Source of the DNA: Stenopsyche tienmushanensis
Taxonomy: Eukaryota; Arthropoda; Insecta; Trichoptera; Stenopsychidae
Assembly (NCBI GenBank): GCA_008973525.1
Contig: WACJ01000103.1
Location: 682,001-746,000 of the forward strand
DNA length: 64,000 bases
Reading direction: 5' to 3'
This document shows positions 34,581 through 45,782 of the stretch, in pieces. The notes under the pieces were generated by a model. It did not search any database. It was given only the letters and a program-made list of their open reading frames with translations, and was not told the origin of the DNA. The translations under genes and the position numbers were made by a program. How positions within the stretch are numbered: the stretch's first letter is position 1; each line of letters starts with the position of its first letter.

Positions 34581-34929
34581 CCCTTTGAGGAGTGAGCAGC
34601 GTGTATGAAGCTTATAAGTGAATAAACAAACACTGTCGATACACAATACACTTGAAATCAATTCATTATATCATTCACATGTCATTATTAGTCGATACAT
34701 TTGGGTTATCGATTCATACAACCGTACGATGTACGCAAGATACTCTCTCCGTCTCTGTCTCACATTCACAATCTCCGACCTATAAGATACTCATTTCGTC
34801 TTTGTTTCTCTCCAAACTTAAAGTGCAAGAAATTCTCCGTCTTTGCCTGTTTCCGAATTCAACGTATAAGAATGCTTATTCTGAATCATTAGAATTTGGA
34901 CACAACTCTGTGTCTTAGTTTTTAAGGGG
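34581..34929 (+). mobile_element. Full-length TTAA MITE, GTCTCT family (349 bp)
   Basis: TTAA (34577-34580) then CCCTTTGAGGAGTGAGCAG on the left; TTAGTTTTTAAGGGG then TTAA (34930-34933) on the right. CCCTTT/AAGGGG with a TTAA TSD is the classic piggyBac-type arrangement. The interior carries GTGTATGAAGCTTATAAG, ACGATGTACGCAAGATACTC and CTCTCCGTCTCTGTCTC. It serves as the reference copy for those at 15750, 32084, 37795, 38390 and 55648. Confidence 0.85.
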
Positions 34930-34980
34930 TTAAATCTGGAACATACATTACTGTCGATGAGCAGTTATTAATGGGGATGG

Positions 34981-35101
34981 ACAGATGTCGAATAGAAAGA
35001 TATTTTTTTCTCGATAACTCTTTATTCACACCAGAGAGAGAGATCTGGCTGCAGGAAGGACGTCCTCCCGCAGCCAAGGTTAACCGATGACTCTTCCCGA
35101 T
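34981..35101 (+). repeat. Dispersed repeat with hairpin (pair with 18061-18180)
   Basis: Collinear with 18061-18180: AACTCTTTATTCA, GAGAGAGAGATCTGGCTGC, CGTCCTCCCGCAGCC, TTAACCGATGA, CTCTTCCCGA. The hairpin is partly lost here (GCTGCAGGA against TCCCGCAGC). Confidence 0.65.
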
Positions 35102-35188
35102 TAATAAGCAGCTACGACATATTTTCAGTCTTGCAGGTATAAGATATTTATATCAAATTTATTAAAATGTCTCAAAATTTGTTATTAA

Positions 35189-35294
35189 CCTTTCCCTACC
35201 GGTGATGTATTTCATACAACTTTACATTTCAACTTCGATTATGAGTACCGAATACATATCATCGGTGGGTATTTTTACCACAGTAAGGGAAATG
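35189..35294 (+). mobile_element. 106-bp TTAA MITE, CCTTTCC family
   Basis: TTAA (35185-35188), then CCTTTCCCTACCGGTGATG; the right side ACAGTAAGGGAAATG is followed by TTAA (35295-35298). The inner TIR extends to CATATCATCGGTGGGTA. This is the shortest complete member of the family at 281 and 59024. Confidence 0.75.
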
Positions 35295-35298
35295 TTAA

Positions 35299-35873
35299 TG
35301 TCGGCAACAGCATCGTTAGGGTAGACTGCCGTTTTTTTTTTACTTACATCATCAAAACAACAAAACGAAAAAGATTCAGCTTTGTAGAAATAATTACCGC
35401 GCACTATAAGCACTACACAATAATAAAGACGGCAATCTTAATCCAAGAGACTGAGTCATCAAATTAAACGTTGTATTGACGAAGTGACCACTGTTACAGC
35501 GAGAAGGAAGTCGTTTAAATCTGGTTTGAAAGCTGACCAACAAAGACAAAAATAGAAAATCACACAGGCAATTAAAACAAAGACCACACAACTTTAACGA
35601 GCAAACGAACTCAAAGATCGACTAAATGCATGTGATATTTAGTCATTCTATTAAATTTTGATTCAAATTCGTTTTCTGGTATGGTTAATTGAATATTTTG
35701 AGCATTTGGATTGAAAAATAGTCTTGTAATGAACAGTGGCAATGATTTGGTGCATTACAACAACCCAGAAAAATAAATCATCGTTCTAATAGGTACTAGA
35801 TTTATTACAAAGATGAATATTTATTATAAAATTTGAAATGAAAATCTTAAGGAAACTGCTTTTTTATTATGTA
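35299..35873. other. AT-rich intergenic DNA
   Basis: No gene, RNA or delimited element seen. Confidence 0.4.
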
Positions 35874-36419
35874 GGGTCTTTCAATAGGAACGCTCAACAT
35901 TTGTTAGCTTATAATGGCCATGTTTATAAAGCAACATCTGTTAATTTGTTGTGAATTATTTAATAATACATGGCAAATTACTATAAAAGTTTATAGCGTT
36001 GAAAAATGTATGCAAATTAACAAAATTTAAAATCTAAATCAGTGCTCCGTTCTTCTTAAGGGACGAGACCCATTTTGGATGAATGGATATGCGCGATTTA
36101 ACACCCTTAGACTTATTATTTTAGGACTATTTTAAATCGCAGGTTTATATATATGAACTGCAAGCAATTTATGCACTCAAAGTCAAAATAACGAATTCCA
36201 TGCAGCAAATTCAACCAGATTTATGCAACAAAGTCATCGAAAATTGGACCTTAGAAATACGTGCCATCAAGTAAAGTCGCGGCAAATATTTGAACAATAT
36301 TATATTTCATATTTAATGCCATAAAATGTTCTTTCAAATAAAAATAAAATTGAGTAAATATTTTATATACAGTTTGTTTTATTTACGTTTAAAAGTCGAG
36401 CGTCTTTATTGAAAGGCCC
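35874..36419 (+). mobile_element. Tc1/mariner-like element, 546 bp, ITRs and TA TSD
   Basis: The left end GGGTCTTTCAATAGGAACGC and the right end GAGCGTCTTTATTGAAAGGC plus CC are inverted repeats, flanked by TA (35872-35873; 36420-36421). At about 36120-36330 one or two frames read VYELQAIYALKVKITNSMQQ, then IQPDLCNKVIENWTLEIRA and RGKYLNNIIFHI. This is the C-terminus of a common insect Tc1/mariner-like transposase, beyond the catalytic triad. The N-terminal and catalytic parts are deleted. A second copy is at 24104. Confidence 0.85.
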
Positions 36420-36421
36420 TA

Positions 36422-37794
36422 TGTATTGTCATATTGACCATTACTAATTTCTTGATTTATGTTCTTCATGAAATGCTATATTAAAAGATGGATTTATACC
36501 TAAATTATATATTTTTAATATATAATATGGATGAAAATAATATAACAGGGAATATATTAAGCGTATAACATGTGATATGTGTGTGCTTGCACCATCACTC
36601 CAAAACCACGAAACAAGGAAACCTGATACTTGACTCACATGCTAAGAAAATCTTTATATTGTGCATTCAGGGCGCATTTTAATTGTTTTCAGGGGCGTTC
36701 AACTAAAAACGCAATAGATCCGGCCTTATGAGAATTTATTTCACGCTGCTCGAGGAAGGCTCGCGTGTCGATAATTTGGAATATTTCTTGCGGCATCGAA
36801 AGGGTTCACGCCACTTGCGAATATTTTATGTAAAAAATATTCAAGATCGATTCCATAAACGTCGAAAGTCATTCGCGGTCGCACATTTGCGTTGGCAATA
36901 TTTTAAACGATTATTGTACACTTCCTAAAACGCCGGACGTCCCTCGGCTGGAAATTTGGGACGAGCGCAATTTTTGCGAGAAGCTCGAAATTTACAATAT
37001 AAAAAAGGACAAATGTCCTTTATCCGGATGGCTGCCCCGCCAGACTCGCTTTAATAAACCTGATATTTTATACGATGACTTTAATATACGGCCGAATGTG
37101 GCCGTAGACCCGTCGCTGATATGATACTTCCACCTTTTGAGGTCCGCTCGGACCCGGCTGTAAAAACCTTAATGGCAGCTTGAGGAGGGTCCGGCAGGAT
37201 CTGGAAGGGTCTGAAAGGTTCTGCAATGCAGGCGGCATGAGGGACAAAGAGATTGCTCGGAACGGTACTCAAGAAAATTAGGGTCAATAAGACCTCACCG
37301 CGACGAAATACACAAACGGACCAGACCTATTGAACAAGATGCTGAGCAGCTAAAATTAATGACATCCAAAACAGATGTCTTGGAATAATTTGAAAAAGCG
37401 ACATGATGCCGAAAAGAAAAGCTAAACATACGCAATACAACACGACATATGTATTCATAGGAAAACACGTTTTAAATATCTATTAGATAGGAATTAACAC
37501 AATACTTTCATTCGATTTTTCAAGTCAAATTAGGCTGGACGTCACGAAAAGTGAAACCACAACCGACATTTGGTCGGATCGTTTGTAGTGTGTCCTTATC
37601 TATACATTGGTGGTCCTTAAAACATATTTGTCCATACTTGAACAAGATATTTTCGTGGAATTTCATGAAATTACTACAAGCACTCAAATATTTGATTCCC
37701 TTCTGCACAACATATTTATATGAATAAAACTTTCTAATATAGAGCCCAACATTGTGGTTCTTGTTTCAAGAAAATACCTCACCCATTCTATTAG
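36422..37794. other. Intergenic DNA, no supported gene
   Basis: A 66-codon frame at 36728-36928 has balanced codon-like composition but no known domain. 37080-37250 is GC-moderate. A copy of the GTCACGAAAAGTGAAAC word occurs at 37539-37555. Confidence 0.35.
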
Positions 37795-38060
37795 CCCCTT
37801 AAAGAGGCAAGACACAGAGTTGTGTCCGAATTCCAGACAGACAGACATAGACGAAGAGTGTCTTGCACGTTGAGTTTGAAGAGAAACAGAGAATCGAGGG
37901 ATGGAAAGAGTATCTTGCATGATGTTAACTCAAATTTATCACCTAATAATGATATGATAAATCGATTTCAAGTGTATTGTTTTAAGTGCATTTATACACA
38001 AGCTTCATACATGCTGCGACGGTCCTTACAGATAAGTGGATTTATACGAGTCTGCAAAAA
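37795..38060 (-). mobile_element. TTAA MITE, GTCTCT family
   Basis: Reverse copy: TTAG (37791-37794), CCCCTTAAAGAGGCAAGACA, GACAGACAGACATAGACG, TTTCAAGTGTATTG, ACAAGCTTCATACATGCTGC. It matches 34581-34929 in opposite order. The far end is approximate. Confidence 0.7.
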
Positions 38061-38389
38061 AAATAATTTAAGAAGGGGTCCGCGACGAAAAAATGTTCAA
38101 AACGAGGATTACATAAGTTTAAGAACCACTGGCATTCATAATAAAGACGCAACGCGCTTGGGCCGCATCTGCCATGTGTGAAAAAAAAAATCACTAGACC
38201 AGTAGCTTGCCTATTTTATTATATATTACACAAACACAGCTTCATATTTTAACTAGAATTTTTGTTTAAAAGTAAAAAAAAAGAATACACGAGATCAAAT
38301 TTTCTTAGGGGTAGTTCAATATTTTTTTTTAAAATCAGATCCACACATTCTTTCATGACACATGAGTACAGTCGCGTATTTGCGATCGA

Positions 38390-38728
38390 ATTTCAGTCAT
38401 TCAGAAAAAACATTCTTGAACGTGGAATTTGGAGAGACAGAGGCAGAAAGTGTCGTGCACGTTGAATTTGGAAAGAGAGCGACGGAGAGTGTTTTGCGTA
38501 CCTCGTACGATTGTATAGATAACTCAAATTAATCGATTTTAAGTGTATTGTTTATGTTTGTGCAAAAGAAATAAACGAATATTGTGTGCTATCAATAATG
38601 TTTATTTATTTATATATAATACAAGCTTTATACACGCTGCGCGGTCCAGCGAGATAAATGGATTTGTACGGAAGATATTTATGGATCTAGGTTTAAATCA
38701 TTTAAAAGCCGACTCATAATTTAAAGAG
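38390..38728 (-). mobile_element. TTAA MITE, GTCTCT family
   Basis: Second reverse copy within 400 bp of the previous one: AGAGACAGAGGCAGAAAGTG, CTCGTACGATTGTATAGATA, TTTATACACGCTGCGCGGTC, ending at TTTAAAGAG and TTAA (38729-38732). The first end is eroded. Confidence 0.65.
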
Positions 38729-39249
38729 TTAAACGATCAAAAATCAACATTATCTCGAGGTGGAAATCATCTCACCTCAAATATAATATTTAGTATACAG
38801 ACTAATAAATATTGAAATGAATTTTTAAAATAGAACTTGTATAGACGAGGTAGGACAAATTGGTTCAAGCGTCACGAAAAGTGAAACTCCAAAAATAAAA
38901 ATTAAAAAAATCGATTAACGCAATGAAGCAGATGTCACAATAGATTAATTTTTGAAAGAAATAGAATATTCTACAAATTTGATCAACCTGTAAATTTTTA
39001 TTGAATTTTTGTGTGATTTATTTTGAGAGTGATATTACATTAATATATATATACTAGCTGGTACCCGGCGCGTTGCTGCCACAGAAGAAATAGTTCTAAA
39101 AATACCATTTGAAATTTGAAAGAGTTATCTTGTTTAATTAACAATGATATAAATAATGATTTTTTTTTCCGATAATGAATACATTTATTGAAATTGAATG
39201 ATATATAAAGAAAAAATTATTAAAAGCATAAATTTTGTTTACTTAATTG

Positions 39250-41890
39250 TTCTGCTAAGTGCTTTAGGGTGGACAATAGTTTTGGTTTTTCCATCTTTAG
39301 CAAATACAAATAAATTTCTCGGCTATCCAACGTGGATTTTCTAGATTCTTCCGCACACTTGAAGTGCCTTGTTGATGGTCATTGAGAATGCAAGTCCAAC
39401 GGGGAGCTGCAGTCGTCTCTTATCAAATGGCACGTCGGTGGAAATGAGCACATCTTCTCCTTTCGACTTTCCATTAAGAATATATAGTTTTCTCGATGAT
39501 TTTCGGCATCAGTTTCTTCATAGTGAGTCTTGTTCCAATTTGTACGGTGGCACATCAGGAAGATCCGACAAATTTAAAAACTCGATCGGATAGTTAACAA
39601 CTTGGTCTGCATTCATGGCGCTGTCAATCGATTTGTAGGTAACAGAATCGCTTGCAATTTGTTATTGTATTGTGTGGTTGATTGCATTAACGTCGGTGTT
39701 TTTTGCTGCCAAAATAGCATGTTCGCAAAACCAATAATGATTTTTATAATTACTAAAAATCTGCGGAAAAACTTTCTGAATGAGTAAATCGATGGATGGC
39801 ACAACAACGCAAAAGTTCGATGGAAATGAAATAAACTTGGTAGCATCAACATGCACTTTTCCTTCACCAATGTTCAATAGTCGTTTTAAAAATGTGGCTG
39901 CCGACGCATCACGCTACAAATGTACGCGCATATTTTTCTTTAGTGTCAGTTTTCGCACGTCTCTCCAAAGATGTGATGCTTTGAGGCAAGCATCAGCTGG
40001 TGTCGATGAAAGCATCACTGGAAGAGGTTGTCGAAAGTCGTCACATAATAAAATTAGAGCGCCACCAAACGGTTTTGTATTTGATCGTAAGTCTTTAAGA
40101 GTTCGATCAAGCATTGCATTCGTCCCACCATAATCACCTTGCAAATTTTCAAAACGTTAGCTATGTCAGAAACTTTAGGAATGTTACATGTCGGAGCTTC
40201 CAATAAATGCATATCTAATGGCAATTTGAGTGCCGAATGCGCTGTTCGTCCACCATCTAATAATGTTGCCGCAATACCTAATGAAGCAAGAGCTAAAGCA
40301 ATTCTATTTTGAGATCGAATGTGAGCCAATAGTAAACTGATGAGAAACGTTTTTCCAGTACCGCCAGGCGCATCAAAGAAGACCAGATCATTTGTAATTG
40401 TATCGTAGGTCAATTTTTGTTCCGCAAGCAAAAGTTGTTCGTTTGCTTCGACAAATGCATCCAAATAATTAGCATTGTACTACTGTTCAAGTGCAGAACG
40501 AATTCTTGTTGAATGAATTCTTTGATGTTGATGGTTAAGCAAATGTCTTCGATTTCGATCAGAGCTTGATTGAAAATATTGACCGAAAACTCAATGGAAT
40601 TATCATTGCTAACGGTATGTAAAATGTCTTCGCTCAAATCTTCTCTGAATTTTTACCACAAATCTTTTGGGTTGGATGGCGAACATGTGGTTAAAATGAT
40701 GGCGAACAATGTTCGAATTTCCGTTCGACCGTTCTCAATGAAGTAGGACCTTTGAGATTAACCAACAGTATTCTTAAATAGTAACACTCGGCTTTATTTG
40801 GATGTAATGTGTAAATAGGGCCCAATGCATCAGATGAATACAGATTTCGATAGCCTTCATCACGCATCCCTTGCTTACGTCGTTGAAAATTCTCGGATGT
40901 AGTATTTCATGTATAATAGTTAGGAACTTGTGCGTACAATAGCGTCTCTGCAAATACAACTTCTTCACACAGCGCAAGTGTTGAGCAATAACATTTCTTG
41001 CCGTGTCTGCCTTTGTCCATTTTCAAGATGAACACTGAGATGAACAACATCCGGATTGCGAATGTGAATTGAGAAGCTCAAAATAGGCCAAAGAGCCCAG
41101 TCACTACTGATATATCGACTTGTTTGAAATTGAGTTTGAACTCGATCGTTGCGCGCATCAGGTCTTTCAATACTGCCATATCACTGCCTATTTGCATATG
41201 TATTTGATAGATTTGACTGAACGACAATCTGCGACGTTGGTATGCGCTTTGAATGTTTTCGATGAAAAAGGAGATCCATCTATTGTTGATTTCAACGTCA
41301 ACATTTCTTTATCTGATTGCTGCTGTATGAACTCCTGCGTCTGTATTGCAGATATCCGTCATCAGGTGGTGGATGCAATTAAACTTTGCCATTCCTGGTG
41401 TTTCATTGTTAAACTTAAGTGAACCGCAATACTCACACACTTTATCCGGTACAATCCTGTTAACGGGGGGCAAACATATTGTTATTAAATAAAATAATTA
41501 TTCATTTGTTTCTTGTTTTTTTAAAAATTAAATTTAAATTAAAATCTGGTTAGGTTAGGTTTGTTTGTTTTCTTTGTGTCGAAATGAAGGCGTTTTCAAT
41601 TTACCAATAAATTTGCTCCCCGTTAACAGGATTTAACCTTTATCCATTTTATACTGGGATGCAAACTGTAATCGTAATGAATATCATATTGAAATGCAGC
41701 AATATTCAAATAAACATGTACTTTCGATTCTCGTTGTACGCTGGTCGTCTGATTCTGATCGGATAGCACTCAAACGTACTTTTTCGATTGTTACAGCATG
41801 TCGATGTTCTGATTCTGATGTGCGTGAATAAGCGATTTGCTTCATTGCTGCGCTGGTAGATTTACTAAGTGACGAACGTTTGGGCGGCAT
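39250..41890 (-). pseudogene. Helitron Rep/Pif1-type helicase pseudogene
   Basis: The frame opens at 41890 with MPPKRSSLSKSTSAAMKQ, the usual N-terminus of insect Helitron proteins. It continues after the nested element with VPDKVCEYCGSLKFNNETPG (41445-41380), then jumps over the Rep domain to GPIYTLHPNKAECYYLRILL (about 40820-40760). The helicase follows. FFDAPGGTGKTFLISLLLAH (Walker A, near 40375-40320) is followed by AALAS-like ALASLGIAATLLDGGRTAHS and LLCDDFRQPLPV (Walker B region, near 40050). Next come LAAKNTDVNAIN (39725-39690) and KGEDVLISTDVPF...LPVGLAFSMTINKALQVCG (39455-39340). Frameshifts and stops separate the blocks. The rolling-circle HxH/YxxxY motifs were not found. It cannot mobilise itself. 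Confidence 0.85.
41453..41633. mobile_element. 181-bp TIR element nested in Helitron
   Basis: The left arm AATCCTGTTAACGGGG (continuing GGCAAACATATT) at 41453-41480 is mirrored by AATAAATTTGCT and CCCCGTTAACAGGATT at 41606-41633, giving roughly 28-bp arms with few mismatches. It splits the Helitron gene between HPSIKWIK and IVPDKVCEYCG. GTTAAC lies within the arm rather than as a flank, so the TSD is uncertain. The centre holds TTAGGTTAGG (41550-41559). Confidence 0.8.
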
Positions 41891-41989
41891 ATTTTTTAAT
41901 GAAGCATTTAAAAAGTGCTTGCGATAAATAATTTGGATTTAATTTGACTCACGCCGATGGTAATAATGCACGATAACCTGCAAATAACA

Positions 41990-42092
41990 TTGACGTTTGA
42001 CGTTTGCTATTTGAATGCAGGCGTATGTCTATGGTACTTCGCCGTTTGACGTTTGCTCTTTGATTTTAGGCCATTGTCTATGGCCATGTGTA
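41990..42092 (-). repeat. ~50-bp tandem repeat in Helitron 5' region
   Basis: GTTTGACGTTTGCTATTTGA...GTCTATGG (about 41996-42034) is repeated as GTTTGACGTTTGCTCTTTGA...GTCTATGG (about 42046-42085). It lies between the Helitron 5' end and its gene, where promoter sequence would be expected. Confidence 0.65.
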
Positions 42093-42374
42093 TGACGACA
42101 CACACGCCACCTGCTGCAACTTGTAGGTACTATATACCTATAGCCTTAGCAACGCCTTAGCAACGCATAATCTCAAACACGTCAGAATCAACAACTTTCA
42201 CACATTAAGTTATGAATTAAAAATCTACTGTAAGTTAATTGTACTATGCCTATGTCACCCCCTGATCCCTTGGCAATAAGTGGACCAAGTTTTGTCTCAA
42301 TCCGATGAACGCGCATATCAACCCATTTCGCCCGAGCATTAGACGGGAAACGCAACTTATTTTTATATATTAGA

Positions 42375-45300
42375 TATATAAAAACTTGAATTTGCTACTA
42401 AAACCGTATTTTTTTTAAATACACAGTCTCATAACATAGACAATAGTCTAACAGTCCCCTGTAGCGAGTTTTCAGAAAATGTTCATTAATTCCTAAATCA
42501 ATGGAAATACGCATTGCTCTTTGTGATATATATTTCTTTGTATTTAATGCACTAGAAAATTGATCTTATTAAATAATTTTGATAGTCCTATTATCATTTT
42601 GATGTGATATTTGTTCAGTGGATGCTGTCGGAATATTTGCGCGAAAATAAGCTTTCAACATTTCATATTAAAGCTTGACAAGCCCAGTTCGAGATAATAC
42701 GAGAAGTAACAATTATATTTCTTGGAATATATTACAAGTTGTCATAATGCAAAATAACTCTTCGAACCAATTATTCGAATAGTTACGTTGGCAGTGGCGC
42801 CGCGGCGGCAATCAACGGTACTTTCGAATTGCACGCAATTCTAGTACTATTAAAATTGACTCGAATTACTTTTGAAAATTTCAATACAGTTGTACAGTTA
42901 AGATTATTTATAGCTGCATTCATAGCAGTAAAAAGGCTCTATTTTCATCCGTCCAGAAAACTAGCTTCATAAAAAAATATATATTTTCCGAGCATTCGGT
43001 GAGCTTTTTCGAAATTCAATTAAGCTCACCTGTCAAGTTTTGGACGCCGGCAACGGAACGATCATAAAGTAAGAATTAGGCTGCATTTGCTAAAACATAA
43101 ATGCATGTGTTTTCGTTGTGGTTTCTTCGTTTTTGGAGCGCTCTGTACGGCGGTAAAATTAAAAAATCACCAAATTCAAAAGGCTCTTTTCGAAGAATCC
43201 GATCAAACGCTTTCCATGCAGGTCTCCATTGTCGAGCTATTTTTTAATCTTATCAACATTTCGATACCGGCGGGACGTGTGTGTGTAATGCGAATTTCGG
43301 CATATCATGGTGAACGTAAATCATCGAGGCACGTAACGTTACAAGCCGTGGAGCCCCCGGCGTCATTGGGGCCCCGTCGGGCCGCGGGGGCGGATTGGCG
43401 GAGTGGGGGGGCGGTAACAGGGACTGCGGGCCCCCGGGGTGGGCACCGAGCCGAACGCCCTAAGCAGACTTCCACCCGAAAAATTATTTCTTGCCAAAAT
43501 TTATAACATTGTTATTGAATTTGGTACAACTTTTCCCCCGGATACGACACGCGTTGCCCAAAAACAAAACGGGCTGCGGCCCATCTCATTACGGCCCTGA
43601 ATTTATTCGCAGGCCGAGACAAACTTGTATATCAATTACATTAATTAATTCCACCTAAAAATATATATTCTCAATTTCGGACAAATGTGGGGCAAAGTGG
43701 TCCATAATAAATGCACAACGCCAACATTTTTTTATCATCCAAATTTAAGACATTTGATCATCATATGATACTTAAAGTATGATTAAATCCTAAGATCAAA
43801 ATACATAAGAATTTATATTCGAATAAATTCATTCTTGTTTGAAGGCTTAAACGAGCTTAAAAAATCCCAAACAATTTATTTTTTGTTCATTTATCCAATA
43901 GTACAACACATCAAGAATATATTCGCAAAGTTTCAAATCAATCGGAATAAAACTGTAGAATAGAGAGCCTTTTGAAATTTAGTTCATTAGGGTCGAACGT
44001 TTGGGTGTGTAGCAAGCGAATTTTAAAAATCTGCGAACAGAATATCTCAAAAACTAATACACCAATCTTATTGAAATTTTGCGTTCTTCTTCTAAATATA
44101 ATTAACTAGTGATTGAACTAAGATTTATCATTTTATTCGATCGCAATTTATTATAAAAGGCAATATTTGATCGAAAATTTAGGTATTTTTTTTGCATACA
44201 ACTGTGCCAAAAATTCAAATTTCGATTTTATTTCAAATCTTTCATTCAGCCATGAGCTGTATTCATCTATTATACTAACAAATAATATTTAGATTTTAGA
44301 TATAGTTATAATAAATTATCTTGATCATAGTGAATATATGTTTTTGAAAATCACGCCTCAGGGGCACAATTTTTTATATTTTTAAATGATTTTTTTTATA
44401 AAATATTGTTTAAATGTTGCTCTTTTAAATGCGTTAAAGTTTGAATAAATTTTGTATTTTATTACATTAGAAAAAAATTAAATAAAACATGCTCTTTTTT
44501 TACGTTTTGCACGCCATAAAATATATATATTAACGTGTATTACAACTAATTTAATTTAAAAAAAAGTGTCATTAATGAATTAAACACTCAATTTAGATCG
44601 CTCATTATCATTAAATATTCATAGGATTAGTAAATTGTACAAAAAAATGCTAAAAAATCGTATTTTTTAAGTATTTTTATTATTGAAAAATATTTTTTTC
44701 AGACTGGGGTTTTCTTTGAAGATTGAAATTTTCACAAAAATATACAAATAGAATAGAGTCGAAATATATATTTTGCGCTACACACAGCAGGTGGAAATCA
44801 TATCTTACAATCGGTGATGGCGTTGGATGGTTATATAGAAAATGGTGCGGTGGGAAGAGGTAACAACGGTTTCACGGAGGTGAGGGGTGGCAGACAATCG
44901 CTGTAGAAGCCTGCGGATCCCCCCATGGATCCCTCCAGCCCCCCCACTGAGCCCAGATACCCTTCTCTACCCTAAAGCCGTCTTATTTCTTTCGGGGGTA
45001 GGGGGGGTGTAAGGTTCGCTCCCCGCCGTGAAGCGGTGGTGTTATTCTACGTTACTCCTTGCTGCGGAAAATATACGAAATTCGCCAAAATCCAAACTTC
45101 TACATCGCACCCGGATATCTTCCCGCCCACCGTATACCACATCCTCGATTTATACGAGCCGCCGTTCGAAAAACGCTGAGATAGGTCGGTCACGCAAGAA
45201 GAATGCCGCAGACGAGCCCTTACAAAAAATGACAATTAAGCACAAGCCGAAGACAACAAAAGATATACAGCCCTTGCGATAAAGAAGTAAAGAACAAAAA

Positions 45301-45522
45301 TACCGCCTCACTTTTAGCACGGAAAACACACAAAACTAGCGTGTATTAACACATTATCGACCGTAACAGGGCGAATAAATATTTACACATGAATTAAAAG
45401 CCCAAAATATGATCGTTGTGTAGTGTTTTATATCGCCTCTAATTGTGTCCATTAGTATTTATGTAATCACTTTTATTGAGTATCGATAAATAAATATCGA
45501 ATGTATAGCGTGTTATTCATAA
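42375..45522. other. AT-rich intergenic DNA with GC-rich tracts
   Basis: 43320-43470 and 44925-45035 are GC-rich. A 139-codon frame (plus 43087-43506) runs into the first GC tract and has no domain. 43740-44780 is very AT-rich, without recognisable elements. Confidence 0.35.
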
Positions 45523-45782
45523 ATCCAAATGTGACGCCTGGATTTTTTTTTTGAGTTGTGTGATATTAAACGCCGTCTTGTTGGAAATAGACATTAGACA
45601 AACAAAACTTTGTTTAAAAACAATGGTTTATATTTCTTTCGTTATTCAATAATAATACAAAATATTCGTATACATGATTAAAATTGTACTATTTTCTATT
45701 AAAATAAAATGGCTTAAATCGTTTGAAAAGATGTTATGTGTAAACATTATGTAGTATTGATATTTAAGCGTCACATTTGGAT
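45523..45782. mobile_element. Possible 260-bp TIR element
   Basis: ATCCAAATGTGACGC (45523-45537) is the exact complement of GCGTCACATTTGGAT (45768-45782). The word CGTCACATTTGGATGACC also occurs singly at 49496-49513. No clear TSD, so this is tentative. Confidence 0.5.

Larger units (their letters stand above)
39054..42374 (-). mobile_element. Helitron, internally deleted, 3.3 kb
   Basis: On the minus strand the element starts TCTAATATATAAAAATAAG (from 42374) and ends GGGTACCAGCTAG (to 39054). The 5' neighbour is A and the 3' neighbour is T. TC...CTAG between A and T without TSD is the Helitron signature. A short GC-rich stem candidate (ACGCGCCGGGT) lies about 10 nt before the CTAG. Between the ends sits one decayed Rep/helicase gene. 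Full Helitrons are usually 5-6 kb or more, so a large internal part, mainly the Rep domain, is missing. A 181-bp TIR element (41453-41633) is nested in it. Confidence 0.9.

Noticed and set aside
43087..43506. 139-codon plus frame
   Set aside because: It runs from AT-rich into a GC-rich tract without any domain or codon-usage consistency.
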